Of a stretch of DNA of 45,673 nt, positions 1 through 7,694 are shown piece after piece. The DNA lies in the NCBI GenBank assembly GCA_021604865.1, contig BQJU01000057.1, forward strand, positions 1-45,673. The letters are read 5' to 3'. The position numbers and the translations under genes are program-made. Below the pieces are notes generated by a model, which saw only the letters and a program-made list of their open reading frames with translations, searched no databases and was not told where the DNA came from. Origin of the DNA: Saprospiraceae bacterium (GTDB lineage Bacteria > Bacteroidota > Bacteroidia > Chitinophagales > Saprospiraceae). Each line of letters opens with the position of its first letter. The stretch's first letter is position 1.

Positions 1-445
1 AACCTTTCCGGTTTTTCCATTCCTTCTAGGGAAATTGGTTTAGAAAGGTTTAGGACAGTGAAGTGGTTTAAGCCAGTACGGATATAACACTTCTTCCACT
101 TTTCCGTTCCTTCTAGGGAAATTGGTTTAGAAAGGTTTAGGACAGTGAAGTGGTTTAAGACAGTACGGATATTAACACTTCTTCCACTTTTCAATTCCTT
201 CCAGGAGAAATTGGTTTAGAAGGTTTAGGGTAATCGAGGTGGTTGATGCGAGTACGGATGATAGCAACCTTTCTGGTTTTTCCGTTCCTTCTAGGGAAAT
301 TGGTTTAGAAAGGTTTAGGACAGTGAAGTGGTTTAAGACAGTACGGATATTAACACTTCTTCCACTTTTCAATTCCTTCCAGGAGAAATTGGTTTAGAAG
401 GTTTAGGGCTGTCGAGGTGGTTGATGCGGGTACGGATACGGACAC
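1..445. repeat. Tandem repeat array, 89-bp unit, about five copies
   Basis: The motif ATTGGTTTAGAA recurs at 34, 121, 210, 299 and 388, giving spacings of 87, 89, 89 and 89 bp. The copy at 121-209 is identical, base for base, to the copy at 299-387, while the copies at 210 and 388 belong to a second subtype with GGTTGATGCG. The array therefore has a 178-bp higher-order unit made of an A and a B copy. It begins at the left window edge and probably continues beyond it. Reading frames through it are short and shared between copies, and I do not regard them as genes. Confidence 0.9.
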
Positions 446-450
446 TTCTT

Positions 451-530
451 CGCTTACCAGCGTCTCCTGACACGATGCAGAAGAACTGCACCTCCTCTCG
501 CTTGCGAGCGTCTCCTGACGCGATGCAGAA
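451..530. repeat. Short direct duplication, 32-bp unit, 48-bp period
   Basis: Two copies of a 32-bp stretch (451-482 and 499-530) share the core CGTCTCCTGAC and CGATGCAGAA, with three differences. The second copy contains the palindrome CGCTTGCGAGCG. It follows directly on the 89-bp array and sits upstream of the GH20-like gene. Its function is unknown; it looks like part of a dispersed palindromic repeat family. Confidence 0.6.
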
Positions 531-563
531 CGAAACTTTATAACAATAACCCTTTGGCCAAAT

Positions 564-594
564 TTTACAATTCAAACCTTTTGCCGTAGTTTTG
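564..594 (+). promoter_or_regulatory. Candidate Bacteroidota-type promoter for the GH20-like gene
   Basis: TTTA at 564-567 is followed by 19 bases and TAGTTTTG at 587-594. This fits the TTTG-N19-TAnnTTTG pattern of Bacteroidota housekeeping promoters with one mismatch in the upstream box. A start near 600 would leave a leader of about 20 nt before the ATG at 622. Confidence 0.4.
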
Positions 595-621
595 GTAAAA
601 ACGTCATAAAAGTCAATTGTT

Positions 622-1728
622 ATGATCAAACCACTACTACCACTACTACCACTACTACTATTGCTCAGCCTGTTTTCCAGTACTCTTATTTCACAATCAT
701 CACTCGATTCCCTTTTGCCAGTCAGAGGGCTTTGCATCGCCGCGCCCAATGCTCAGGGCCTGGATCGTTTTGTGAAGTTTATCGGTGAAGAGTTGGCGCC
801 TATGCAAGTCAACACCCTGATCTTGCGGGTAGACTACAATTACCAATACAAATCACATCCTGAACTCGCTCAGGAAAATGCACTGTCCGAGGCCGATATT
901 AAAAAACTCGTCGCCGTTTGTCAGGAAGCCAATATCGAACTCATTCCACAAATTAATTTGTTGGGCCACCAGTCCTGGCACAGCAAAGCCACGAAACTGA
1001 TAGAGGTCTATCCACAATTTGATGAAACGCCATCGGTCAAGCTGCCCGAAAAGTATGAATGGCCTAATGATGACGGCCTTTATTGCAAAAGTTACTGCCC
1101 TCTACACCCGGAAGTACACGGCGTGGTATTTGCGCTGGTTGATGAGATCATGGACGTCTTCGAAGCCAATGCCTTCCATGCCGGTTTGGATGAAGTCTTT
1201 TACATTGGAGAGGACGAATGCCCCCGTTGTTCCGGGCTGGACAAGGCAGAATTGTTCGCTGGAGAAGTGACCAAAATCAGAAACCACCTGGCCGCAAATA
1301 ACCGAAAACTCTGGATGTGGGGCGACCGCCTCATCGATGGCAAAACGACCGGCATCGGCATGTGGGAGGCCAGTATGAACAACACCCACCGCGCCATCGA
1401 CCTGATTCCCAAAGATGTGGTGATCTGCGACTGGCATTACGAAAGAGCCGACCCTACCGCTGCCTATTTTGCGACCAAAGGATTCAATGTCGTCACCTGC
1501 CCCTGGCGCACCGAAGAGGTCGCCATCAAACAACTGCACCAAATGGTGGCTTATCGCAATTCATCCACAAAAGCGATGCGCGAAAACTTCCAGGGCATGG
1601 TACAAACCATCTGGACTGGTGCGGATAATTTTCTGGACCGCTATTACGGCGTGACGGAGAATGAGGATAAACGCGGCGATTATATGAAGTGTTTTAAAGG
1701 ATTGTTTGCGGAGATTGGGAAGTTGTAG
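622..1728 (+). CDS. GH20-like glycoside hydrolase (beta-N-acetylhexosaminidase-like), secreted
   Basis: This 368-residue protein starts with a hydrophobic signal peptide (about residues 1-25), so it should be exported. The rest reads as a single TIM barrel of the GH20 type: barrel strands near LRVDYNYQYKS and LIPQINLLGHQSW, and the Asp-Glu pair D190-E191 in HAGLDEVF, which matches the H-x-G-x-D-E signature of GH20 enzymes, where the Asp orients the substrate acetamido group and the Glu is the acid. It lacks the extra N-terminal domain of classical hexosaminidases and is shorter than they are, so the exact substrate is open; chitin-derived or glycan hexosamines are an inference. No type IX sorting domain is visible. 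The signal peptide is encoded by three perfect 9-bp repeats (631-657). The gene stands alone; the next gene starts about 390 bp downstream. Confidence 0.75.
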   Translation: MIKPLLPLLPLLLLLSLFSSTLISQSSLDSLLPVRGLCIAAPNAQGLDRFVKFIGEELAPMQVNTLILRVDYNYQYKSHPELAQENALSEADIKKLVAVCQEANIELIPQINLLGHQSWHSKATKLIEVYPQFDETPSVKLPEKYEWPNDDGLYCKSYCPLHPEVHGVVFALVDEIMDVFEANAFHAGLDEVFYIGEDECPRCSGLDKAELFAGEVTKIRNHLAANNRKLWMWGDRLIDGKTTGIGMWEASMNNTHRAIDLIPKDVVICDWHYERADPTAAYFATKGFNVVTCPWRTEEVAIKQLHQMVAYRNSSTKAMRENFQGMVQTIWTGADNFLDRYYGVTENEDKRGDYMKCFKGLFAEIGKL

Positions 1729-1736
1729 CCCGTGGT

Positions 1737-2010
1737 TGGTTGGGCGGAAATTTTTCCGCCCGCGAGCCAGTGATATGACGAATTCCCGTCATTCAACCAC
1801 TTGCGGGAAGGCCGGGTTGGTTTGGTAGAAATTTTCCCGCCCGCAGGGTTCAGGCAAATGAATTTGGCCGGTACGAGGTGGGCGGAATAAATTCCTCCCA
1901 ACCGGGGCAACCGCGTGAGGGATAGCAGCGGTATGCCGGAGCTTTGGCGTAGGTATGAGAGCGGATAGCCCGACCCGACTGTGCTCAGCATTAGCGGAGG
2001 CAAAGGAGGG
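1737..2010. repeat. Non-coding stretch with palindromic dispersed elements
   Basis: The 389 bp between the GH20-like gene and the BNR gene (1729-2117) hold no convincing gene. They contain the palindrome GGGCGGAAATTTTTCCGCCC (about 1741-1760), a second arm pair around 1828-1845, and a segment with AAATGAATTTGGCCGGTACGA near 1857 that resembles the AAATGAATTTGG core of the 140-bp array at the right end of the window. From about 1915 there is a different element, with GGGATAGCAGCGGTAT and a later GCGGATAGCCC, which contains GAGCTTTGGCGTAGG, close to a motif at about 41258. These look like members of dispersed palindromic repeat families. Confidence 0.65.
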
Positions 2011-2117
2011 GCACGCCCAAATATTAAACGATACCTTGTTCCCTTTTGGTCATTTCCCCCCACATCACTATCTTAGAGCGGTTCAAGCATCTCATACCAA
2101 AAAAAACGGCACCTTTT

Positions 2118-5100
2118 ATGCGACTTTATCTACACTCAATAGTTTTTCTATGCTTCATTTTCTGCTTTTCCAACCTATCCGCCCAACAAATTGACACCGA
2201 ACAACTCAAAGGCATCAAAATTCGCAATATTGGCCCCGCAGGCATGAGTGGGCGGGTCACTTCCATTGATGTAGACCTGTCGGATCCGGATATCATCTAC
2301 GCCGGTACGGCTTCGGGGGGCGTCTGGAAATCTACCAATGGCGGCATCAACTGGAAATCGATTTTTGACAAACAACCGGTGCAATCCATTGGTGCTGTAG
2401 CTGTCTATCAGCATAATCCCAGCATCATCTGGGTAGGCACGGGTGAGGGTAATCCGCGCAATTCTCACAACAGTGGCGGAGGTGTCTACAAAAGTCTGGA
2501 CGGCGGCAAGACCTGGACCTGTATGGGGTTAAAGGAAACGAAAAATATCCACCGCCTCATTATCCATCGGGATAATCCTGACATCGTTTATGTGGGAGCG
2601 ATGGGCTCTGTTTGGGGCCCTAATGAAGAGCGTGGGGTGTACCGTACGCGCGACGGTGGGGAAACCTGGGAGAAAATCCTATACAACAACCACGAGGCCG
2701 GCATCGGCGACCTGGTGGTTGATCCTACCAATCCCAACAAATTGATCGCTGCCATGTGGGAATACGGCCGCAAACCCTGGACCTTCAACTCGGGTGGCCC
2801 GGGCTCTGGTCTATACGTGACCTACGACGGCGGCGATACCTGGACCAAACGCACCGACGAAGATGGTTTGCCAAAAGGCGAGTTGGGACGTATCGGTCTG
2901 GCCATCGCGCCTTCCAAACCCAATATCGTCTATGCACTGGTAGAAGCCAAGGAAAATGCCTTGTATAAATCTACCGACGGCGGCGAGAAGTGGACCAAAG
3001 TAGCCGACAAAAATATCGGCAACCGGCCTTTCTATTACGCAGATATCTATGTGGATTCAAAAAATGAAAATCGCATTTATAACCTCTTCTCCGTAGTTTC
3101 CCGTAGTGAAGATGGTGGCAAAACCTTCGAAACAATTTTGCCATATTCCGGGGTACATCCCGACCACCATGCATTTTGGATCCATCCCGATGATCCGAAT
3201 TACCTGATAGATGGCAATGATGGCGGGTTGAATATTTCGCGTGATGGCGGCGACAACTGGCGGTTTGCCACCAACCTGCCGCTGGCCCAGTTTTACCACA
3301 TCAATTACGATATGGACATTCCCTACAATGTAGCTGGAGGTATGCAGGACAATGGCAGCTGGGTAGGGCCAAGTACCACCTGGAAGTCGGGAGGCATTAC
3401 CAATGCCGACTGGCAAGAGGTGTATTTTGGGGATGGCTTTGATGTGGTTTTTGACCCGGCCAACAACCGTTACGTTTATGCCATGTCGCAAGGAGGTAAT
3501 GTGGGTAGGGTAGATAGAACAACCGGAAAAAGTACCTACATCCGGCCAGTGCATCCTGAAGGGGTTACTTTGCGGTTCAACTGGAATGCGGCCATCGCGC
3601 AAGATCCCTTTGATGCGGGGACCATTTATTACGGCAGCCAGTTTGTACACAAAAGCACCGATCGTGGTCAAAGCTGGACCATCATATCTCCGGATCTAAC
3701 TACTAATGACCCCAGCAAACAACAACAGGATAAAAGTGGGGGCCTGACCATTGACGATACCGAAGCTGAAAACCATACCACCATCCTGGCCATTGCGCCA
3801 AGCTCATTGGACAAACAGACGATCTGGATAGGTACCGACGATGGCAACCTGCAGCTGACCCGCGATGGTGGCCAAACCTGGACCAACCTGGCCGACCGCT
3901 TGACCGGAGCGACCAAAGGAAGCTGGATTCCCTATATCGAATTATCTGCCAAAAATGCGGGGGAAGCCTTCATTATTGTGAATGATTATCGCCGCAATGA
4001 CTGGCGGCCCATGGTGTATCATACCACCAATTATGGCCAGACCTTCCGCCGTATTGCCGATGAGAAAAAAGTGAGCGGCCATGCCATGTCCATTGTTCAG
4101 GACCCTCTGGAATCCAAACACTTGTGGCTAGGCACCGATCATGGGCTGTATTTTAGTATTGATGGCGGCGACAATTGGAATAAATGGATGAATGATTATC
4201 CTTCGGTTACAACTGCCGATCTCAAAATCCATCCCCGAGAGCAAGACCTGATCGTAGGCACATTCGGCCGTGCTGCATGGATACTGGATGATTTGCGCCC
4301 CTTTCGGGAAATGGCCCGCACTGGTGGTAACGTCCTGGAGCAGGATTTCAAAGTTTTTACCGCTCCCGATGCCTACCTCGCCGAAAGCCGCTCCTACCAG
4401 GGCATACGTTTTGCCGCTGATGCGGAATATGAGGGGACAAAAAGGCCTTCCGGAGCGTTGCTGACCCTATGGGTGAAACCAAAAAAGAAAGAAAAAGGCG
4501 AAGCCAAAGAGGAAAAAAAGGAGGGGACGACTGATCCCGTTGATGCAAAGAAAGAAAAAGGCAAAAAAAAGGATACCGATAAGGTCAGGGTGCAAGTAGT
4601 TGATAGCAAAGGCGATACCATTCGCACTTTCACAACCAAGCTGGAAGAAGGCATGAATCGCATCACCTGGAACCTCAATAGAGATGGCGTAGCGTTTCCT
4701 TCCCGCAGAGAAAGAAAGGATGATGATGATCCACCAAATGGCCGGGATGTATTGCCAGGCGTCTATCAATTGGTATTTACTTATGGCGAGTTTACGGATG
4801 CCACCAAAGTAACGGTACATCCCGATCCGCGGCTGCCACAAACCACCGCTGCACTACAAGCCAAAGAGGCGGCCTATGAAACATTTTATGATATCGTGAA
4901 AAAAGCAGAGCAGGCTTTTACCAGTCTACAGGAAGCCCGAAAATCCATCAGCCGGGTGAATGGCACCCTGGTCAATGCGCCGGACAGCCTGCAAAAGCAA
5001 ATCAAAGAGCTCGGCAAAGCAATGGAGGATAGTATTGCTGTGCTGGAAAAACGCTACATGCTGCCCGATGACCTGAAAGGCATCCAACGCTCTTCTGACA

Positions 5101-5324
5101 ATATTAATGGTACTCTTTACCGCACTAGTGTTTACCTGCGTTCCTATGAAGGTACCCACTCGCAGTCCCTGGAAATCATGATGAATAAAGCCAGAGAAGA
5201 AACGAAAATGGCGCTGGAGAAGATCAATGATTTTTTTGCTACCAACTTTGCCAATTATCAAAAACGGGTGGAGGAAGTCCCGCGATCTTTATTCAAAACT
5301 TATGAGCCGGTAGACTTAGATTAA
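2118..5324 (+). CDS. Large BNR/Asp-box beta-propeller protein (VPS10/sortilin-like glycosyl hydrolase family)
   Basis: I chose the ATG at 2118 because it begins a clear signal peptide (MRLYLHSIVFLCFIF, cleavage after SAQ); the frame is open to an upstream ATG at 2046, but that would bury the signal. The mature protein of about 1050 residues carries roughly eleven Asp boxes of the form S/T-x-D-G-G-x-x-W (for example KSTNGGINWKS, KSLDGGKTWTC, RTRDGGETWEK, LTRDGGQTWTN), which build two adjacent beta-propellers. A lysine-rich linker (about residues 790-830) follows, then an Ig-like domain (VVDSKGDTIRTF, GVYQLVFTYG) and a charged helical C-terminus. Such proteins are often annotated as glycosyl hydrolases, but no catalytic function is established for this class. 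No type IX sorting domain is seen, so it may stay periplasmic or be exported otherwise. Confidence 0.85.
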   Translation: MRLYLHSIVFLCFIFCFSNLSAQQIDTEQLKGIKIRNIGPAGMSGRVTSIDVDLSDPDIIYAGTASGGVWKSTNGGINWKSIFDKQPVQSIGAVAVYQHNPSIIWVGTGEGNPRNSHNSGGGVYKSLDGGKTWTCMGLKETKNIHRLIIHRDNPDIVYVGAMGSVWGPNEERGVYRTRDGGETWEKILYNNHEAGIGDLVVDPTNPNKLIAAMWEYGRKPWTFNSGGPGSGLYVTYDGGDTWTKRTDEDGLPKGELGRIGLAIAPSKPNIVYALVEAKENALYKSTDGGEKWTKVADKNIGNRPFYYADIYVDSKNENRIYNLFSVVSRSEDGGKTFETILPYSGVHPDHHAFWIHPDDPNYLIDGNDGGLNISRDGGDNWRFATNLPLAQFYHINYDMDIPYNVAGGMQDNGSWVGPSTTWKSGGITNADWQEVYFGDGFDVVFDPANNRYVYAMSQGGNVGRVDRTTGKSTYIRPVHPEGVTLRFNWNAAIAQDPFDAGTIYYGSQFVHKSTDRGQSWTIISPDLTTNDPSKQQQDKSGGLTIDDTEAENHTTILAIAPSSLDKQTIWIGTDDGNLQLTRDGGQTWTNLADRLTGATKGSWIPYIELSAKNAGEAFIIVNDYRRNDWRPMVYHTTNYGQTFRRIADEKKVSGHAMSIVQDPLESKHLWLGTDHGLYFSIDGGDNWNKWMNDYPSVTTADLKIHPREQDLIVGTFGRAAWILDDLRPFREMARTGGNVLEQDFKVFTAPDAYLAESRSYQGIRFAADAEYEGTKRPSGALLTLWVKPKKKEKGEAKEEKKEGTTDPVDAKKEKGKKKDTDKVRVQVVDSKGDTIRTFTTKLEEGMNRITWNLNRDGVAFPSRRERKDDDDPPNGRDVLPGVYQLVFTYGEFTDATKVTVHPDPRLPQTTAALQAKEAAYETFYDIVKKAEQAFTSLQEARKSISRVNGTLVNAPDSLQKQIKELGKAMEDSIAVLEKRYMLPDDLKGIQRSSDNINGTLYRTSVYLRSYEGTHSQSLEIMMNKAREETKMALEKINDFFATNFANYQKRVEEVPRSLFKTYEPVDLD

Positions 5325-5384
5325 TTTCGGTTGATACGGGAATAGCCGAAGGAATAGCTTCCACCGAACCAAAGAGCGACCCAA

Positions 5385-5410
5385 GGTTGGACGATTAAAT
5401 TCGTCCAACC
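5385..5410 (+). terminator. Hairpin after the BNR gene, probable terminator
   Basis: GGTTGGACGA at 5385-5394 and TCGTCCAACC at 5401-5410 form a perfect 10-bp stem with a 6-nt loop, followed by AATTTTA. It lies 60 bp after the stop of the BNR gene. The T-run is short, so the strength as an intrinsic terminator is uncertain. Confidence 0.55.
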
Positions 5411-5475
5411 AATTTTAGGTCTATAGTATGAGAGGTAGTAGAACCAACAACAGAATACAACAAATAACAATGGAT

Positions 5476-5519
5476 CAATCCCGTAAGCCAAGCCTTATTA
5501 GCCTAACTTAACGGGATTG
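5476..5519 (-). terminator. Inverted repeat downstream of the sigma-factor operon
   Basis: CAATCCCGT (5476-5484) and ACGGGATTG (5511-5519) are perfect 9-bp arms with a 26-nt loop, 31 bp past the stop of the minus-strand barrel protein gene. It may mark the end of that transcript. No strong T-run follows on the minus strand, so the call is tentative. Confidence 0.35.
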
Positions 5520-5550
5520 TCCAAAAGAAAGGGGGGTTAACTATGTATCT

Positions 5551-6897
5551 TTAAAAATGGTATTGAATACCGGCATTCCATTTTAGGAGTTGCAGGTTTT
5601 CATATTTATAGATTCCTTGCTTTAATTTAACTTGTGAAGTTCCCTCTAGCAATAGACTCCATCTCTTGGTCAATTCATATTGCAGCCCTATTGTAGCCCA
5701 AAAATCTTCTACTTTATAGGTGTTGGGAAGGACATTATCTAGGCTAAGGTGGTACATCTCCATCATAGCAAGATATTCATAACTTAAACTGGATTTTATT
5801 GCTTTTTGCGAGATCAGTCCCAATCCGATATAGGGATGAAAACGGCTATTGGGCATTAGGGAATATTTTATGCCAAAGGGGATTTGCAAATACCGGAATT
5901 TACCATAAATCTCATGTAGCACATCTTCCTGATTATTTGGAGGAGCCTCTGGAAATCCGTCCATTTTTTCACCTGGGTCCTTAAATTCCATTTTAAATTT
6001 CTCATTGATCACTTCTAGACCGAAAACAAAACTAAATCTGTTTCCATAGCCTATCTCAGCGCGTATATTACCTAACCGATTGGTCTTTCTTTTACCACCA
6101 AAGTTTAAAATAGCAAGTGTTCCTGCACTAGCTGAAAGTGAAAAGCTGCTTGGCTTTAGTTTTAGCAAAAAGAAATCAATGTTTTTTTGCGACTTGTTTT
6201 TACCAGCAGGTACTGGTGAGAAGTCAATTGTTTTTTCAGATTGAGTGGCTAGCAACGACCGGTTAAATTCCGGTAAAAAAGGTATGGTGTTCAACGCCGG
6301 TATATTTAATCCGGTGTGTTGAAAAGGCGCTGGTTTTTTTTCTGTTAGTAGTGTTTCGTGATTCAAAGAAAAAGAAGGATTGTCCTCCTGCGTTAATTTT
6401 TTTTGAGGATTAGAGGCTTCAGTAGCTGAAAAGGTTGTTGCGTTTTTAAAACCCAGTTTCTTATGTCCACTGTTTAATGGCATTGACGGATTAAGTTGGT
6501 TTAATACCCCAGCTTGATTGGCCTTTTCCCAGCTTTTATCTTGTTGAGATGGGTTAATTATGGTATGATTGTAAATCGTCGTGTCATAGATAATTGTAAT
6601 TTGTTTCTTTACGATCGTATCAATAGTTGACTGCTGTTGGTAGCCCTGAAATTGTTGTTCCAAATCAGCGATGCGCTCTTCAGCCTTATCGTTTTTTACA
6701 TAAAAATATCCGGCCAGACCAGTGGTAATGGTCGTTAATAACAACAACAGGAGCCAACTAGTAAAACCAAGGAATGGCTTCCCCTTTTCCTTTTGATACA
6801 TCCGGGATTCCAAGTCTTTCCAAAGTTTTTCTTCAAAAAGGTAATCCGGAGGAGCCGACATCACTTCCCTGATCCGTTTTTCAAAATTATTTTCCAT
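5551..6897 (-). CDS. Sigma-factor-linked membrane protein with C-terminal PorT-like beta-barrel domain
   Basis: The protein has 448 residues. The first ~40 residues are charged and cytoplasmic-like (MENNFEKRIREVMSAPPDYL), followed by one hydrophobic helix (about residues 46-67, TSWLLLLLLTTITTGLAGYF), a short coiled coil (KAEERIADLEQQFQGYQQ), a long low-complexity linker, and a C-terminal ~190 residues rich in alternating amphipathic strands that end in aromatic residues (final residues YHF), as in Bacteroidota outer-membrane beta-barrel proteins. Its start overlaps the stop of the ECF sigma factor by 11 bp, so the two are translationally coupled. The head and helix are placed where an anti-sigma factor would be; the barrel part would normally sit in the outer membrane. 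The role as anti-sigma factor is inference from position and topology, not from a recognised zinc anti-sigma motif. Confidence 0.7.
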   Translation of the reverse strand: MENNFEKRIREVMSAPPDYLFEEKLWKDLESRMYQKEKGKPFLGFTSWLLLLLLTTITTGLAGYFYVKNDKAEERIADLEQQFQGYQQQSTIDTIVKKQITIIYDTTIYNHTIINPSQQDKSWEKANQAGVLNQLNPSMPLNSGHKKLGFKNATTFSATEASNPQKKLTQEDNPSFSLNHETLLTEKKPAPFQHTGLNIPALNTIPFLPEFNRSLLATQSEKTIDFSPVPAGKNKSQKNIDFFLLKLKPSSFSLSASAGTLAILNFGGKRKTNRLGNIRAEIGYGNRFSFVFGLEVINEKFKMEFKDPGEKMDGFPEAPPNNQEDVLHEIYGKFRYLQIPFGIKYSLMPNSRFHPYIGLGLISQKAIKSSLSYEYLAMMEMYHLSLDNVLPNTYKVEDFWATIGLQYELTKRWSLLLEGTSQVKLKQGIYKYENLQLLKWNAGIQYHF

Positions 6898-7453
6898 ATT
6901 TGAATAAACTAACCGCTTTGCTTTTTTTTAAATACGATTGAAGTAGTTTTCGTGCTTTAGCATAATTGGATTTAGAAGACCCTACGCTAATACTTAGTTT
7001 TTCTGCTATTTCATGATGTTTATACCCTTCTATTGCAAATAAGTTGAAGACTAACCGGTAGCTGGGGGGCAAAGATTGAATGTGTTTTAAGATATCTTCA
7101 TATAATAAGTTTTCCCACCCTGTATTTTGCTCCACTTCTGCGGATATCAATTCCCCGGAGGGATAGATTGCTAACTTTTTATATTTCCTGAAATAGTCAA
7201 TAGAAGTATTGATGAGAATAACTCGAAACCATTGTTTAAAATCGTAATGCTCATCGTATTGGTCTAATCTAGAAAAGGCTTTAAAAAAAGCATCATTCAA
7301 AATCTCCTCCGCTTCCATTTTATTACTAGAATACCGTAAGGCTACACTCATACCATAGCTAAAGAAAAGTTGATACAACTTCCTTGGGCCAGCTCGATTT
7401 CCTGCCCTACAAGCCTGGATAATGAGTTGAATATTCTGGTTTTCTGTTTCCAA
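6887..7453 (-). CDS. ECF-type RNA polymerase sigma factor (sigma-70 family)
   Basis: This 188-residue protein shows region 2 (ALRYSSNKMEAEEILNDAFF, then FKQWFRVILINTSIDYFRKY) and region 4 with a helix-turn-helix (PPSYRLVFNLFAIEGYKHHE, then IAEKLSISVGSSKSNYAKAR), the usual ECF layout and length. It should direct RNA polymerase to a specific promoter set, probably in response to an envelope signal. The start is a TTG at 7453; no in-frame ATG lies nearby upstream, and the first downstream ATG would cut into region 2. Its 3' end overlaps the start of the membrane protein gene, its likely partner or regulator. It faces away from the metalloprotease gene, separated by 241 bp. Confidence 0.88.
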   Translation of the reverse strand: METENQNIQLIIQACRAGNRAGPRKLYQLFFSYGMSVALRYSSNKMEAEEILNDAFFKAFSRLDQYDEHYDFKQWFRVILINTSIDYFRKYKKLAIYPSGELISAEVEQNTGWENLLYEDILKHIQSLPPSYRLVFNLFAIEGYKHHEIAEKLSISVGSSKSNYAKARKLLQSYLKKSKAVSLFKYGK

Positions 7454-7553
7454 ATTAAATCGGTATGGGTGTATAGGTATTTGACCTTTACCAGTACGGA
7501 AGATATTGAAAAATGGTTGTCTGGTGTAAAAAAAATGTCTGAACCTTAATCAG

Positions 7554-7585
7554 TTTGCAATTTTTCCCGGCTTCTTGTATATTCG
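7554..7585 (+). promoter_or_regulatory. Candidate promoter for the M43 metalloprotease gene
   Basis: TTTG at 7554-7557, 20 bases, then TATATTCG at 7578-7585. This is one mismatch from the TTTG-N19/20-TAnnTTTG consensus of Bacteroidota. Transcription would start near 7592, about 100 nt before the ATG at 7695. Confidence 0.5.
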
Positions 7586-7694
7586 CACCGCAACACTTCT
7601 ACTTATAGAGCATTAAGCTAAAACTCCACAATTTTATTATTCCGTATTATTCATCAGAGTTCCTGCGATTCTGCGGGCTCGTAAAAGTCATTCT

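Noticed and set aside
1-445. CRISPR array
   Set aside because: The 89-bp units are almost fully repeated, without unique spacers of constant length between short repeats, and no cas gene is in the window.
3057-3671. 204-residue open frame on the minus strand inside the BNR gene
   Set aside because: It is the antisense shadow of a well supported propeller gene and has no recognisable domain.
5385-5519. A small RNA gene between the BNR gene and the sigma operon
   Set aside because: Two separate hairpins are seen, but no promoter and no coherent fold; they are better read as gene-end hairpins.
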